DNA of 64,000 nucleotides from contig JAWNGF010000002.1 of assembly GCA_037039685.1 (NCBI GenBank), positions 2,790,001 through 2,854,000 of the forward strand. The letters run 5' to 3'. Position numbers and translations under genes: made by a program. Source of the stretch: Ceratobasidium sp. AG-K (taxonomy: Eukaryota > Basidiomycota > Agaricomycetes > Cantharellales > Ceratobasidiaceae). Below the pieces are notes generated by a model, which was given only the letters and a program-made list of their open reading frames with translations, did no database searches and was not told the DNA's origin. Below, piece by piece: positions 1 through 12,622 of the stretch. Numbering within the stretch: the stretch's first letter is position 1; every line of letters starts with the position of its first letter.

Positions 1-985
1 AAGCTACATCGGGCTAGAAGTGATGCCTGAGGTTTGTGGATCTCTGGAGCATTGACTACATTCTGACTTATATCTGGGCGGACGCAGTACCGCGAGCTTC
101 AGGCTAACGAGCTGGCCCCCGGAGCCGATGCAGGGATTGGGTTCAATACGCTTACAATCGATACGCCCGTATATCTTCCGTATCTTTTGTCTATGTTCCT
201 CGGCAAGGGTGGATCGCTCATTCGAACCAAAGTTATGCACGTTTCTCAAGTTGCTCAAGGCTCCTATACATCGACGAAACCAGGTCAGCCCTTTTAATTC
301 CATCGAATACTACCTCAGACCCCCATTGGATAGATGTCATTGTTGTGTGCGCTGGAATAGGGGCTCGGTCCCTCGGTGGAGTGGAGGACAAAGACGTATA
401 TGCTATCCGTGGTCAGGTGGTCCTGATTCGGGCTCCTTGGGTCAAGTTCGGCCGAACGTTGAGCTATGGACAAAATGGATGGACATATATCATTCCGAGG
501 CGGGCCGGCGATGTGGGTGCTTACGTTTACGTCACATTGGACACGACGATTTGACAGAATTTGTAGGTCATTTTGGGCGGAACCAAAGGGGTAAACGACT
601 GGTACCCTCATCCTCGGCCGGAAACGACCGAAGACATTATTGCGCGAACACTGGCTCTCGCTCCCGAAATTGCACCACCCGCTGCTCGAGAGAATGGCCG
701 AAGGCCAACGGTCGAAGACGTCAAGGCAATCGTAATCGAAGAAGGGTGTGGGTTCAGGCCAGCGCGCAAAGACGGAATTAGGCTTGACACTGGATCGGTT
801 GAATGGGTGGATGGGGAAACAGCCAGGTCAACACCACTGGTATTCAATTATGGGTGAGCTTAACTGCAAACGTGTTATGAACCGAGCTCAAGTGATAGTT
901 CACACTTAGACATGGGGGATATGGGTATCAATCATCCTGGGGATCAGCAAATTTGGCTGTAGACCTTCTCAAAAATGTCCTGTAA
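1..985 (+). CDS. D-amino-acid oxidase, copy 1 (5' end outside window)
   Basis: FAD-dependent oxidative deamination of D-amino acids to 2-oxo acids, NH3 and H2O2. Visible exons are about 1-31, 88-283, 319-512, 567-853 and 910-985, joined in frame by GT/AG introns of 35-56 bp. Family marks: the MPEYREL segment, the IDTPVYLPYLL block, CAGIGARSLGG, the RGQVVLIRAPW block, IIPR, the GCGFRPARKDGIRL region that carries the substrate-binding Arg, and the C-terminal NYGHGGYGYQSSWG signature that contacts FAD. The N-terminal Rossmann exon lies left of the window. The predicted C-terminus ends in NVL, so there is no SKL-type peroxisomal signal. It is followed after 161 bp by a same-strand paralogue with matching intron positions, so this is a tandem duplication. 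Family assignment is firm; the exact splice sites are my inference. Confidence 0.9.
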
Positions 986-1146
986 ATTAGGTGTTCAAGT
1001 GAATTTTGGAATGCATAAATCAAGAGACACAGCGTGTGATACACCCCAGTTGATCGCCGATCATCTCGATCGGACAAACAAATCAAAACCTCAAACATAT
1101 CAAATAGCAAACTGAGTCACAAATTTAACTCTTACATCCAACAACC

Positions 1147-2588
1147 ATGGCTCACGTAGTTGTTCTTGGCGCTGGTGCGAGTTTTTCTTGTCTTAAAGTC
1201 ATAAATAAATCTCAATACACTCCCTCTTCTAGGCGTAATAGGACTTTCGACGGCCCTGCGGCTGCAGGAAAAGGGGTACAATGTGACAATCATTGCCGAG
1301 CACCTCCCTGGGGATAAAATGACCATTGAGTTTACGAGTCCATGGGCTGTAAGTCGAGGATCCATAACAGTCGTTAGCGCTGAATACCATACATACATAG
1401 GGAGCCCATCATGTTAGTCGTGCGGAGGGCGAGAAGACTCAGCTTGGTACGGGCCATCCTCAGACCATGCGTTTATTACCTGATTATTGAACGACCACCC
1501 AGCCTATGATGAACGCACTTTCCAAGTTATGTGGGAGATGTCCGAACCAGGCCATGCCGCGGCGGGATGCTTCCTGCGGCTGCATCAAATCGAGCACTTT
1601 ATTGATCAAAATCCTGCCGCCTATTCTTCGTACGGTTTTATGCCTGGCGCGAGTATTACACTCTACTAAGCCCAGTCTCGATGCTAATGAATCCATCTAC
1701 AGCACATGCTTATTCAAGACGAGACTGGATCCAAAGTAACGGTCGAGTTTGAGACCGTCACGATTGATACCAGTGTATACCTCCCTTATTTGCTGTCAAC
1801 GTTCTCGAGTAAAGGTGGGAAAGTTGTAAGGGTGAGGGTCGCCCATGTCTCGCAGGTTGCGCAAGGCGCATATACTTCCACCAAACCTGGTGTGTCCGCG
1901 ATCTATCTTTCACGGTGATAATGACATACTGAATGGGTTCGGGTAAAGCTGCAATTGTAGTATGCGCCGGCCTCGGAGCACGCACTTTGGGGGGAGTTGA
2001 TGATCTTTACGTATATCCCGTTCGTGGGCAGGTGGCTATAATCCGTGCACCATGGATCAAGTTTGGTATCTCAGAAAAAAACCCAAGCAATATTTCATAT
2101 ATCATCCCTCGACAAAGCGGAGATGTAGGCTCACAGTTATTGACAAGACCAAGCTGACCGGATTTCCTAGGTCATTATCGGAGGCACCTATGGCGAGAAT
2201 GACTGGTTCCCGCACCCTCGCCCAGAGACGATTGACGACATTATCCAACGGGCTTTGGAGCTATCCCCGCTAATTGCTCCAGCCGAAGCACGAGTGAACG
2301 GCCGAACGCCGTGTATCGCCGACGTAAGGTCTATCATGATTGCTTCGGGGTGTGGGCTACGACCAGCCCGAAAAGGTGGTGTCAGGCTGGAGATAGGGGA
2401 GACGAATGATGGTGAACGGAGGGTGCCTCTCGTTTTTAATTACGGGTGAAGTGCTTTATACGGGGTATTTGAAAGCAAAATTTACTGAATTTGTTAGACA
2501 CGGAGGACAAGGATACCAGTCCTCCTGGGGTACGGCTGAAAAAGCCCTCGAGCTGGTCGAACAAGCACTGAAAAGCAGCCGCGATTAA
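1147..2588 (+). CDS. D-amino-acid oxidase, copy 2
   Basis: Complete paralogue of the preceding gene. It starts MAHVVVLGAG and, after an intron, continues VIGLSTALRLQ, giving the Rossmann FAD-binding GAGVIG motif. Later blocks are SPWAGAHHVS, YDERTFQVMWEMSEPG, IDTSVYLPYLL, CAGLGARTLGG, RGQVAIIRAPW, GCGLRPARKGGVRL and NYGHGGQGYQSSWG. About seven exons are needed; the last intron is about 2448-2500. The C-terminus KSSRD has no PTS1 peroxisomal signal. Oddity: between the exon ending near 1652 (MPG) and the exon starting at 1703 no canonical GT/AG pair keeps frame, so this copy may carry a small indel or use an unusual site. The rest reads cleanly. Role as for copy 1; substrate preference cannot be read from the sequence. 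Confidence 0.85.
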
Positions 2589-3215
2589 AGTTATCGTTGG
2601 GATACAGGACTGTTCGAAGGGTGGCCGCTGAATGACTTGCATCAAGCTTAGCTTGGAGAGGCACATGATTGAATAGCCAGTATTATGCGTGAGATTGGGT
2701 GTACGAATAGATGAATGTACAGACACACAATGATTTCGGTTCCTTATGGTTGTTCCCCTTTGGGAATACGCGATACCAAGTAATGGCATAAGCGGACTCC
2801 GCGAACCACTTTATAGCAGAGAGCGGTGAGTTATACCAGAACACTCTTGCCTGGTGCAAGCCAAACGGATAAAGGAAATGGAAATCCAAGAGGAGCTGAC
2901 TCAGCACGCTGACTCAGGGCGCTTGGATGGGACGTGTTTGTGTGTTGCCTTCGACCACCACAACAACACTCTGATCCTTGCAAGCTAGCTACTTGGGTCT
3001 CGACCAATAGATCTAGGGTCTGGGACTTATATGTGAGTTCGCAAGCATCTCGAGGCTTATTGCATCTTGCCTGACAATTGCTATGGTTGGCCATTCTAGT
3101 TTGACGCTGGGGAGGATTCAAGGTTAGCCTGGGATCCGCGATTACTTGATGTATCTTAAAGTATCGTTAAATGAAAAAACTCTTTCCGTCACCAGTTTGA
3201 ACTATCTCAGCTGCC
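2589..3215. other. Intergenic, no gene seen
   Basis: This holds the 3' flank of the second D-amino-acid oxidase and the 5' flank of CFT1. Short open frames on the minus strand (for example 2831-3121) have no recognisable domain and no plausible splice structure. I see nothing else in it. Confidence 0.5.
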
Positions 3216-6200
3216 ATGCTCGCCCTCCGACAAGAAATTCTCCCACCGAGCGGAGTCGAGTTTGCAAAATGCATGAAACTCACCCATTCGACGCTCAATA
3301 TGTCTCCTTCCTCTCGACCACGTGTGCTATGCAACATGGTGGCAGCGCGGAACAACTACCTTCGTGTTTTCGAAGTTGTGGAAGAGCCAGTAGCGACCAC
3401 TGGGAGCGGGGAAGGTTCTGCGAGTGATCCTGTGCCGGGAGAAATGGAGATGGATAGTCATGGTGATGGGTTTATCAATATTACTGAGCTACGGGTGGGT
3501 ATTCTATCTGCATCAGAACTCCACTTTACTTAGTTGGCTGGTCTATTAGGCTGCGGTCCGCACAGCGCCGCAAACTGTCCCAAAACTACACCTGGTGCGA
3601 GAGCATCGACTTCATGGAATCGTCACAGGCTTGGATCAGGTTCAGACCATGGCCACGACGGAAGATGGTCTCGACCGCTTGTTGATCTCGTTCAAGGACG
3701 CAAAGGTAAGCCGTCTCTTCTGCCAAGCACAACAGGTCCTCGCTAAACAGGTAAACATTAGATCGCACTTATGGAATGGTCCGACACTGTCTATGACCTA
3801 GTCACGGTGTCTATTCATACTTACGAACGTGCTTCGCAAGTTGTGAGTGTCCTTGATTCATAGACAGGCCACGTTATTGACCACGCCTTGAACAGCTTAG
3901 CAACGACAATCCGCAGTTCCGATCCCTTTTGCGAATCGACCCACTATCTCGCTGTGCTGCATTGCTACTACCCCTCGGTGGACTTGCCGTGCTCCCTTTC
4001 TACCAAACCCAGGCAGAGCTGGACATGCTCGACCAAGAGCAAAATGTAACTAGGTAAGCACGGGCGTGCTCACAATAATGAATAACCTCATTTTGTTTTT
4101 GCCAGCTTTGCCAAGGAAGCTCCGTACTCGCCGAGTTTTGTGTTGGACCTCGCCACCGACGTAGACGCGCGCATCAAACATGTCGTTGACATTGCTTTCC
4201 TCCCTGGCTTCAACAATCCTACTCTCGCGGTACTTTATCAGTCCGAGTTCACTAGTACAGGGTGAGCACTCTAACTTTGTTCAATAAACTACCTCCAATT
4301 ACGTATGTTTTAGCCGTCTTCACGAATTGCGCGATACTGCCTCGCTCCTCACAATCACTCTTGACCTGCTCACCCGCACATACCCAGTCATCTCTCACAC
4401 GCCCTCTCTCCCACACGACGCCCAAACCCTTACCCCCTGCTCCCCACTAATTGGTGGTGTGCTACTCACAACACCCAATGCAATTCTACACGTCGACCAG
4501 GCAGGCGGGATCGTCGGGCGCGCATCAGATGGGTGGTTTGCCCGCGTGTCGGGTGTGGCCAACGTGGCTCCCCTCGATACGACGCTAGCAGGCACCGGAC
4601 CAGAAGGATTCGACATGGACGGATCGTTTGCCGCATGGCTGAATGAACGCGAACCAGTATTATTCTTGCCCAACGGTGCGATTCGGAGCGTCAAGATTGA
4701 ACGAGAAGGACGGGCGGTCCATGGGCTGTCCATTGGGCCCGAGGTTGCACGTATTGCGCGCCCCGAGCGAGGGTCGGTATGCGTAGTCGGTGAAAAGGCG
4801 GTGTTTGTGGGGAGTTTGGATGGAGAAAGTGCGGTGGCCAAGGTGGTGCGTGGTGGCGCCGCAGTGGAAGAGAACGTGGAAGAGAGCGATGAGGAGATGG
4901 ACGATGAAGACGGTGAGCGGCGTGACATTGCTTTGAGCTCTGTTTAATCGTTTCGCAGACTTGTACGGTGATACGACTGCACCCACTCAGGTCAAGTCTG
5001 GAGAAGCCCTTCAACCTATCTCTGGGTTTGTGATTGTTGATGTCCTGCCCGCGTATGGTGGTATCAACTCGATGGTATTTACACTTGGACGTAATGGCGT
5101 ATGCACTATCGTTTCGGTTTGATACGACGTTACTCACAATTTTCCATGACAGGATCGGTACTTGCCTGAGCTGGTTGCGTGCACGGGCGCTGAACATACG
5201 GGCGGGTTCACGCTCTTCCAAGTATGCATTGTGCCTGCACGCCTTGCCAATTTCTCATCACACCGCATTATAGAAAGATCTCCCAACCAGGATGAAACGA
5301 AAAGTTCCAGCTATTGGAGGCGCACGAGGCGTATGGTCCATTGCTCTGCGAAAATCCCACTCCCATCTGACCGAGAATTTGGATACGGTTGTTGTGAGCA
5401 CCGATTTGGCGCCTTCTCCTGGGATTTCTCGAGTATGTCCCTCTCCTTCTACACGGGTTATTTGCCCTGATCTGGCATGTTAGATTGCCAAGTCGAACGG
5501 GAGTGATGTTCAAATTCTGGCTCGTACTCCTGGCTTGACTATGGCTGCGGGAGCATTCTTCCAAGCGGGGTGCATTGCGCAGGTTACAACCAATTCCATC
5601 CGATTGCTCGAGGCCGGTACGCACGTGTTCTTTCTTCCAAGGCCATATACTGACACATAACGCAGACGGCTCGGAGCGGCAACTCTATCTCGACGCAGAT
5701 GGCAACAAACCACGTCCAAAGATTAAAGGAGCTCATATAGCCGATCCATTCATCGTAGTATTACGCGAGGATGATTCGTTTGGATTGTTTGTCGGAGACT
5801 CTGCAAAAGGGAGGGTCCGGAGAAAGGACGTTTCCCATTTCGGGGATAACGTGAGTTGTTCACCACTCCTGTCCAGTAGATTTCGCTAATCTATGAATCG
5901 GGGAACAGGGGACGATATGCACCTCGGCTTCATTTTTCACCGACCATACGGGATTGTTTGCCGTTCGTCAGCCCGGGGACACTCCTCCAACTGTTGTGGG
6001 AACGGGTGCTCATCGCAGCCGACGCGGGCCAGGCGAATCGTCCGGCTCGAAGCGTAAAGCCTCCAACACAGGGCCCGGGAGCTCCAAAGGTTCCAAGCGG
6101 TCCCGGGGTGGACCTGCACCGCCCACCACTTATGAAAATGTGGTGGACGCGGAACATGGGACGCAGTGGCTAGTCGTGCTGAGGAAAAACGGCTTTTTAG

Positions 6201-8669
6201 AGGTGAGTAATCTCGATATTCCGTCCTGTCCAAACGCTAAGGCATTTGCGGTCGATAGATTTGGGCGCTGCCTTTGATCTCCCTCGCCTTTTCAACCGAC
6301 CAACTTCAGGGTTTGCCGGATGTGTTGATGGATTCGGGAAGCGCGCATGTTCAGCCTGTAACTGAAGGAGAGTCGGACATCGATCATGTTTTTATTGCGC
6401 CTATTGGGGTTACAAGGCCAACGCCCCATCTAATTGTAAGCTCTGGTATGGCGTATATATTTCCCAGCTGACGTATCTCAGGTCACAACTAAAAGCGGCA
6501 CTCTGGCTGTCTACGAACCCGTCCCCCTCCCCACACCAACCGAGTCCGAAAACCCACCGCCCGCCCCAGTGCGGGACCAGCTCACAGTCCAATTCGTGAA
6601 GGTCTTTTCTCGTGTCTTGGCACTCCACTCGCACGACACACATGATCCCAAACGCGTGGCTGGGAGAATGCTTATCCCTTTCACCAATACCTACAAGTCT
6701 GTTAATCTGTCGGGCGTCTTTGTGACAGGGGATTCTCCGTTCTGGCTGCTCAAGACGGACACGAGTGCGCTCAGGATGCACCCTTGCGCGTCTCAATATG
6801 TCAACTCGTTCACTCCGTGCTCCATTTTCGGCGAAAAGGGAGAGTACTTGTTACATTCTGACGAGGTAGGTGAATCTTGCAATGGTAAATAATATCGAGT
6901 TGATTTTCTTCGTCTAGGGCACAACCATGATCGAGTGGCTTTCTGACCTGGACTTCGGGGGCGAACTTCCGTATAGGTCCTATGCAAGTGATGACGGTCG
7001 CGTATATACCGCTATCGCTTACGACGTTTCAACGAGACACCTTTTGGCGGCAAGTGCACTTCGGTCGACGTTTGCCTACTATGACGAAGACTCCAACGAA
7101 ATTTATACCCCCGATTGTGAGTTTAGTAACATTTGACAGTTTTGTCGGCGCTTTATATTTTCACCAGCAACGCATCCAAATCCACAAATCCACTGTTCTG
7201 CATTGGAGTTGATTACGCCCGATACATGGGTCACTGTCGATGGGTAGGTCTGAAGATAACTCATGCAACTCGTATTAACAATAGTTATTAGGTATGAATT
7301 CGCCCAAAATGAGTTTATCAATGCAGTAGAGAGCATCCCACTCGAGACCTTGAGCACAGAGCGTGGATTAAAGGATTATATAGTCGTGGGAACCACCATA
7401 TCTCGGGGAGAAGACCTTGCTGTCAAAGGCGCTGTGAGTATACTCCTCTACGAAGATTTCAAGCACTGAGCATGCCTGCAGACCTACGTCTTCGAAGTCG
7501 TCGAAGTCGTCCCAGAACCCGGCAGCAAGACTCGCCAGTACAAGCTCCGACTGCTATGCCGCGAAGATTCGAAGGGTGCAGTGACGGCGTTGTGCGGTAT
7601 GAATGGATATCTAGTATCGTCGATGGGCCAAAAGGTATGTATTCCCAGCTAATGCCACTCGAAATCGCTGATCAACGACTGACTTATAGATTTTCGTACG
7701 AGCGTTTGATTTGGATGAAAAACTCACCGGGGTTGCCTTCATGGACGTCGGCGTTTGCGTCACCTCGTTACGCCCTTTGAAGAATCTACTCTTGGTCGGC
7801 GATATGGTAAAAAGTGTTTGGTTTGTTGCTTTCCAAGTGAGTTTTGACCAATTACATCGGTTCTCTCGGCCTAACCGACTTCTACTCCGTCAGGAAGAGC
7901 CGTTCAAGTTGGTTCCGCTGAGCAAAGACCGGCAACAGCTGTCCGTGACTCATGCCAACTTCTTGTTTGGCGCGCAGGGTCAGCTCGCGTTTGCCGTGTC
8001 TGATGATTTCGGAGTCCTGAGGATGTACGATTACAGCCCCCACCGTGAGTCCATGCTGAATTCCTCCACAACTCAGAGCTCTAATTATGTTGAAGACCCC
8101 GAATCGAACAACGGCCTAAGGCTGATTTGCACATCTGAATTCCAAACACATGCACAGCACAGGGATGTGTTGACTGTCTCCCACAAAACAGACTCTTCCG
8201 CTGGCTCAGATGCAATGGAGGTCCAATCCCAAGGCGTCGAATCGTGCTTGATTATAGGTAGGCTCTGACGTGACTACTTATTCAAGATCGGTCCTTGATA
8301 CAAGAACCTACAGGTGCATCCGATGGAAGCATGTCGACTTTGACGCCCCTCAATGAGTCTCAATTCGGACGTCTTCAACTGCTTCAAGGACAACTCGTGC
8401 GCAATGTCCAGCATGTAGCTGGACTGAATCCCAGGGCTCATCGGTACGCTGGTTTTTGCCAAATCGAAAGCTCATAGTCTAACGTCGTTCACAGCCATGT
8501 TAAAAATGACTTTGTTTCCCGGTCGTTGAATAACGGTATCCTGGATGGCGACCTACTTTCCAGTTTCGAGGAACTGCCACAAGCCAAGCAAGTTGAAATG
8601 ACACAGCAAATTGGAGCGGAGCGAGGAAAGATACTCAGTGATCTACAACGGCTTCAAAAAGTTTGGTGA
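3216..8669 (+). CDS. CFT1: Cleavage and polyadenylation specificity factor subunit CFT1/CPSF160
   Basis: Large scaffold subunit of the nuclear pre-mRNA 3'-end processing complex. It holds the polymerase module that recognises the polyadenylation signal. The start MLALRQEILPPSGVEFAKCM matches the CPSF160 N-terminal pattern (HPPTGVE-like). Downstream exons give LHGIVTGLDQVQ and GLDRLLISFKDAK (MMS1_N beta-propeller), RMHPCASQYVNSFTPCSIFG, then the CPSF_A C-terminal block: ITPDTWVTVDGYEF, IVVGTTISRGEDLAVKGATY, KIFVRAFDLDEKLTGVAFMD, LLVGDMVKSVWFVAFQ, LAFAVSDDFGVLRMYDY. It ends QRLQKVW. More than a dozen small introns are needed and the spliced product is about 1,400 residues, normal for the family. 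An acidic run near 4870-4910 encodes a disordered linker. Housekeeping gene, single copy here. Individual exon ends were not all resolved. Confidence 0.93.
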
Positions 8670-10583
8670 TGTAAAATGCTGTATGTATCTATTCACCAGG
8701 GGGCTTGTCCGTGCGCGGGACGCCTAAGATGGAAGGTATTATTCTATTTGGGTGGGGTTATGTATGACAGAGAGAAACATTACGCTTAAATAACCTACAC
8801 GACCCTAAGGGGACGTCATTCGTGATAGCTCCAGCTTGCTCCTAAAAACATTTGCCGACCACACGAATACGTTCAACAGCGGAAGGTTATGTATAAGCCA
8901 AGATCCAAATAGTCACTGACGCATCAGGCCACAACGCGACCCCCGCGATGCATCCAATATTCTGTGTTATGAGCGGGACTGAGAAGCAGATGACCGGGTC
9001 GGTAATCTCGCAATAAGCATGAAGTCAGCTGGTCCGTACAACTCGGCCCGAGGGGTAAAAAACCGAAGTGGCAACATTTTCGTTCGGCTGTTGATCCAGC
9101 TGATGGTCGAGAACGAACCGGAGCACGCTTGAATCTCCACAACAGTATGCTCTCCACACGACCGGGAATTAGAACGCATTTGCCATCTGGCTGGATTAGG
9201 AGCCTGGCGAGTTACCAAAATCGGGGATAGGATGCACGCCGGTTCGATCGAGGTCCTCACGCATGTCTATATCACGTAAGCTTGAAGCTTCTTGTCCTTG
9301 GGACAGTGTACTTCGAGGTTCAGTACCCAACAAGTGTCCCGCAGGTGCGTTGCGTTGGAGCGAAAAGATCATGGATTACGAATAAGTACTACCATTGTCA
9401 ATAAAAACGTACCAGGCGACTCAGGTCGGACACATATCCAAATGATGGAATACGTATGTACGAGTGTGTGAAGGAGCTGCGTCTACATTGACCCAATGGT
9501 TGCTGCATTTCAGGGTCTGGTATCGAGGAGGGATGCCGCTGGGAAGGGGGGGGGGGGGGGAATAAAGTTCGAAGGCGAGAGAGTTGTGTTAGATGATGCG
9601 GCTGGGTTCGCATAGAGAGAAGGGCGGAACTTGATACCAAGGAACTGGAAAGGCCATGGTTTATTTCATTCGGGGGGTCGTCCTCCAAAGGTGACCAGTG
9701 AGCCACCGCGCACGGGAGCAGTTGTCGGCTCGGAGCAATGACATTCATGCGGAGCTATAGGTATAGAGTAGGTGGGAAACTGAAAGCGAAGAACGATGGT
9801 GAAATAGGACCTCACTGGAACCAAGTGGCACTGATGTGCTGAGGTGGCCATAATTCGTGTCCGGAATGGTGCAAGCGTGAGTCGGTATTACTCTGGGGTG
9901 GGCGACTAGGGAAGCACAGGGCTGAGAGGATGCGTGCCAATGCCACATGGGCCGGAAAAAGGAGAGTTCGCTCCTCTGGAATAAGTGAGAGTGAGTCGGG
10001 GCGCCCAAGAAGAACAAGGTGATTGTCACAGCCTCTACAAATCCGAGGGCACTCAGAACAACGCAAATAATGGAAGAAGAGTAGACAACAAACCTTATTT
10101 TACCCGCTGTTAGTGGAATAGCCATAATAGTGTGTGTCCATGTGGTCTGCGTGTCAGCTGTGCATCAAGTCGACATCGGATTTCCGAGATTGTAAGCCTC
10201 TGCGTCGCGTTCGGAATCCGGGTGACAGGTATTGGTGATTGTGGTTGTAGGATCCGGGAGGGCGACATCATCCTCCGCCCGATGGACCCTGTCGCTTTGT
10301 CACGTGGGGCGAAGCAACGAATTTGACCACCACTAGGAGAGATGCCTCACGGCGGCGAAATGGCAGGTTGAACACTGTCGACGGACACCCAGCCCAGCTC
10401 ATGTTATATATTTCAGATGGCCAAATATCTTCACATTTCATCATTTTCAGGTCTATAGTGTACAAGTAACTACCACAAGCAACACACACTTTACAAACAC
10501 ACCTCTGCATAAGTACTCGAAACGATGAGCCATCACCCTCCCCCGCAATCCTCCCATTAGGCCCGCGTAACCAACCCGCTCCT
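8670..10583. other. Intergenic; possible small membrane-protein gene on the minus strand
   Basis: Between convergent CFT1 and the transporter. On the minus strand about 10125 down to 9660 a frame starts MAIPLTAGKIRFVVYSSSII and runs through hydrophobic stretches. A second frame contains HVALARILSALCF, reminiscent of four-helix (MARVEL-like) membrane proteins, but I could not assemble a convincing exon chain. No other coding signal was recognised. Confidence 0.3.
9546..9560. repeat. Homopolymer G tract (about 15 nt)
   Basis: An uninterrupted run of about 15 G just after an AAGG sequence and before AATAAAG. It is a slippage-prone site whose length may vary or be misassembled. It lies in non-coding DNA. 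Confidence 0.85.
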
Positions 10584-12622
10584 TCATGTGCGCATATCTG
10601 AAGTAGACCTTTGCTTCGTTTCGAGGTGTTTAACATAAGCAGCGGCGTAGATGAGAACGGCCCCAGCCAACAAGCCCGCCTGGAAGCACTGTTAGAACCT
10701 AGCCCTGCGACTACGATAGATGGAGGACTTACACCGCAAAAACCTGCTCCCTGGCCCACCTGTAGTCCGGCCCGGCGCCGACGATCGCTCCCGTTACTGG
10801 GCTACCAATTAGTAACGCAACGCTGACCGGCATACAGGCTACGCCGTTTAGAAGTCTACCAACCAAAGCAAATCAACATGTATGCGTTGTAAGAGGTTGT
10901 ATTTCATGCTCACCCTTTCTTTTCCGGCCAACGGGAGGTCAATGTATCTACCATGGGAAAGAAAAGCGCTACGTCTTTTAAGCGTTCATCAGCAGTGAAC
11001 GAGATAAGCCATGAGTAAGAACCTACAGGCGCCCGAGAGTATTCCATAGCTAATCTTGAAGATAAGCAAATTAATATGAAGGAGGAAGTATGACTTACAT
11101 CACTGCAAATGCTATAAGCGACGCGAAGTCCTTGCAAGCGAGCATTGTCAAACTGGAGACACCTTGACACAAAGGAACGCATTAGGACAATCATGTATAG
11201 TCTGAACCTGGAATTTACCTGCTAATATAACGCTAGGCACGATCACTTTAAATACGCCAATCCTATCCGCGATCCAGCAAGGAACCGTCCGACCCACAAT
11301 GCTGGCTATGTTCAGGGCACTGACTGCATAAGCCGCATTGGAACTGGAGATGCCGTTGGACTCTCCAAAGAGAGAAATATAGAAAATCGGCCAGTAACAT
11401 GACGTAGACGCCAAAAAGCAACCAGCGATAGCCAGCGCAAATGCAATAGTACTGTGCCCCATGGTCATAAACGCGAGCGAGCGAAACGGTGTTTCCTCTT
11501 TTAGTGATGGCGCCTTTTCCAGGTCCGAAATCGAGGACAAGTGCGGCTCCGTGATAGTTGTTTCACATGATTGTACTGAAGGTTCGCGTCCCGAAAGTAC
11601 CAAAAGAATGGTAGTCGAAAGTGCGAGACAACCGAGGATTACCCATGCGCAAGTTAGTGCGCCATCCTTGAAGCGGAGCTCGCTGGTGAAATATCTTTCG
11701 AGAATAACTTGTGTAAAAATAAATGAGCTTTGAAACTGACTCATGGTATACTCAATTCACTTACTTGGAAAAATGAGACCCCCAGCAGATCCACCCGTCG
11801 AGACGATGCCCTACGAGAAAGGTTATCGTTGACACATCCAGATAGCTGATGGTATTAGATTTACCATGGCGAGCATTGGCCGACCTGTGAAATATCGCGG
11901 TATCATGACAATAGACGGCATGTATACCAAGCCAAGGCCGATTCCCATCCCAATACCCTGGGATAAAAAGACCTAGAATACTGTTTGAGTTCGATTCGAG
12001 AGCCAACTGAAATTAAGTAACCTGATAGAACGAATCTCGTGTTGTAAACGCGAGTGCAAAAGCACTGAGTAACTTGCCTATAAGTACATATACATAGCCG
12101 GAATTTACGATATCTTACCTCCCTGTAAATATAATCGACCCCGATACGAGGAGATGCCGTAGATATCCGCGGTCAAGCCTACGATAGTTGAAGGAATGAG
12201 CGGATAGGCTAGTTCAGCTACAACCGTGGTCTGCTTACAATACCCCAGCCACTAGGGCGATAGCGAACTCCAGAAATATTTGGGTACTTCCAATCCAGCT
12301 GATGGTAGAAGGAGAGACACCTCGCATCCAGGTGCTGGTGTAGAAAGCCTGGTATACACTGAATGATACAACCTAGCAGCATGGGTGTCATTGGTAGTAT
12401 TGGATAGTTCAGAGAAGCCAACGCACCGGCCCGACGGTACAAAATTGAACGATCCAAGCCGCAAATACTTTAAGTATCTGTTAGCGCACATCGCCTGTGC
12501 TAAGAAATTGATATTGTGTGCTCACATATAACAAGTGCCGACCAGTAATCAAAGGACGTTGTAGTTGATCGTGGTGAAGTTGGATTGGCAAGTGTTAGTG
12601 GACGTTCCGAGTTGTTGACCAT
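10584..12622 (-). CDS. MFS transporter, monocarboxylate-transporter (MCT/SLC16) type
   Basis: Plasma-membrane carrier of the major facilitator superfamily, probably for carboxylates or similar small organic solutes. Chosen start MVNNSERPLTL at 12622. Exons read on the minus strand include VYQAFYTSTWMRGVSPSTIS (the fungal MCT FGVFQ..Y / SPS.ISWIGS region), QGIGMGIGLGLVYMPSIVMI followed by PRYFTGRP, GIVSTGGSAGGLIFP, a long exon with a loop (about 11148-11744) ending YAVSALNIASIVGRTVPCWI and ADRIG, then PVSVALLIGSPVTGAIVGAG and GLLAGAVLIYAAAYVKHLET before the stop. These blocks are in the order typical of a 12-helix MCT-like carrier. At least eight introns are needed. Substrate unknown; no partner genes nearby suggest one. 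Confidence 0.85.

Noticed and set aside
128..781. 217-codon plus-strand frame across D-amino-acid oxidase 1
   Set aside because: Out of frame with every conserved oxidase block; a by-product of the real exons.
4395..4928. Antisense frame opposite CFT1
   Set aside because: Low-complexity Ser/Thr mirror of an acidic coding stretch. The sense strand has clear CFT1 homology.
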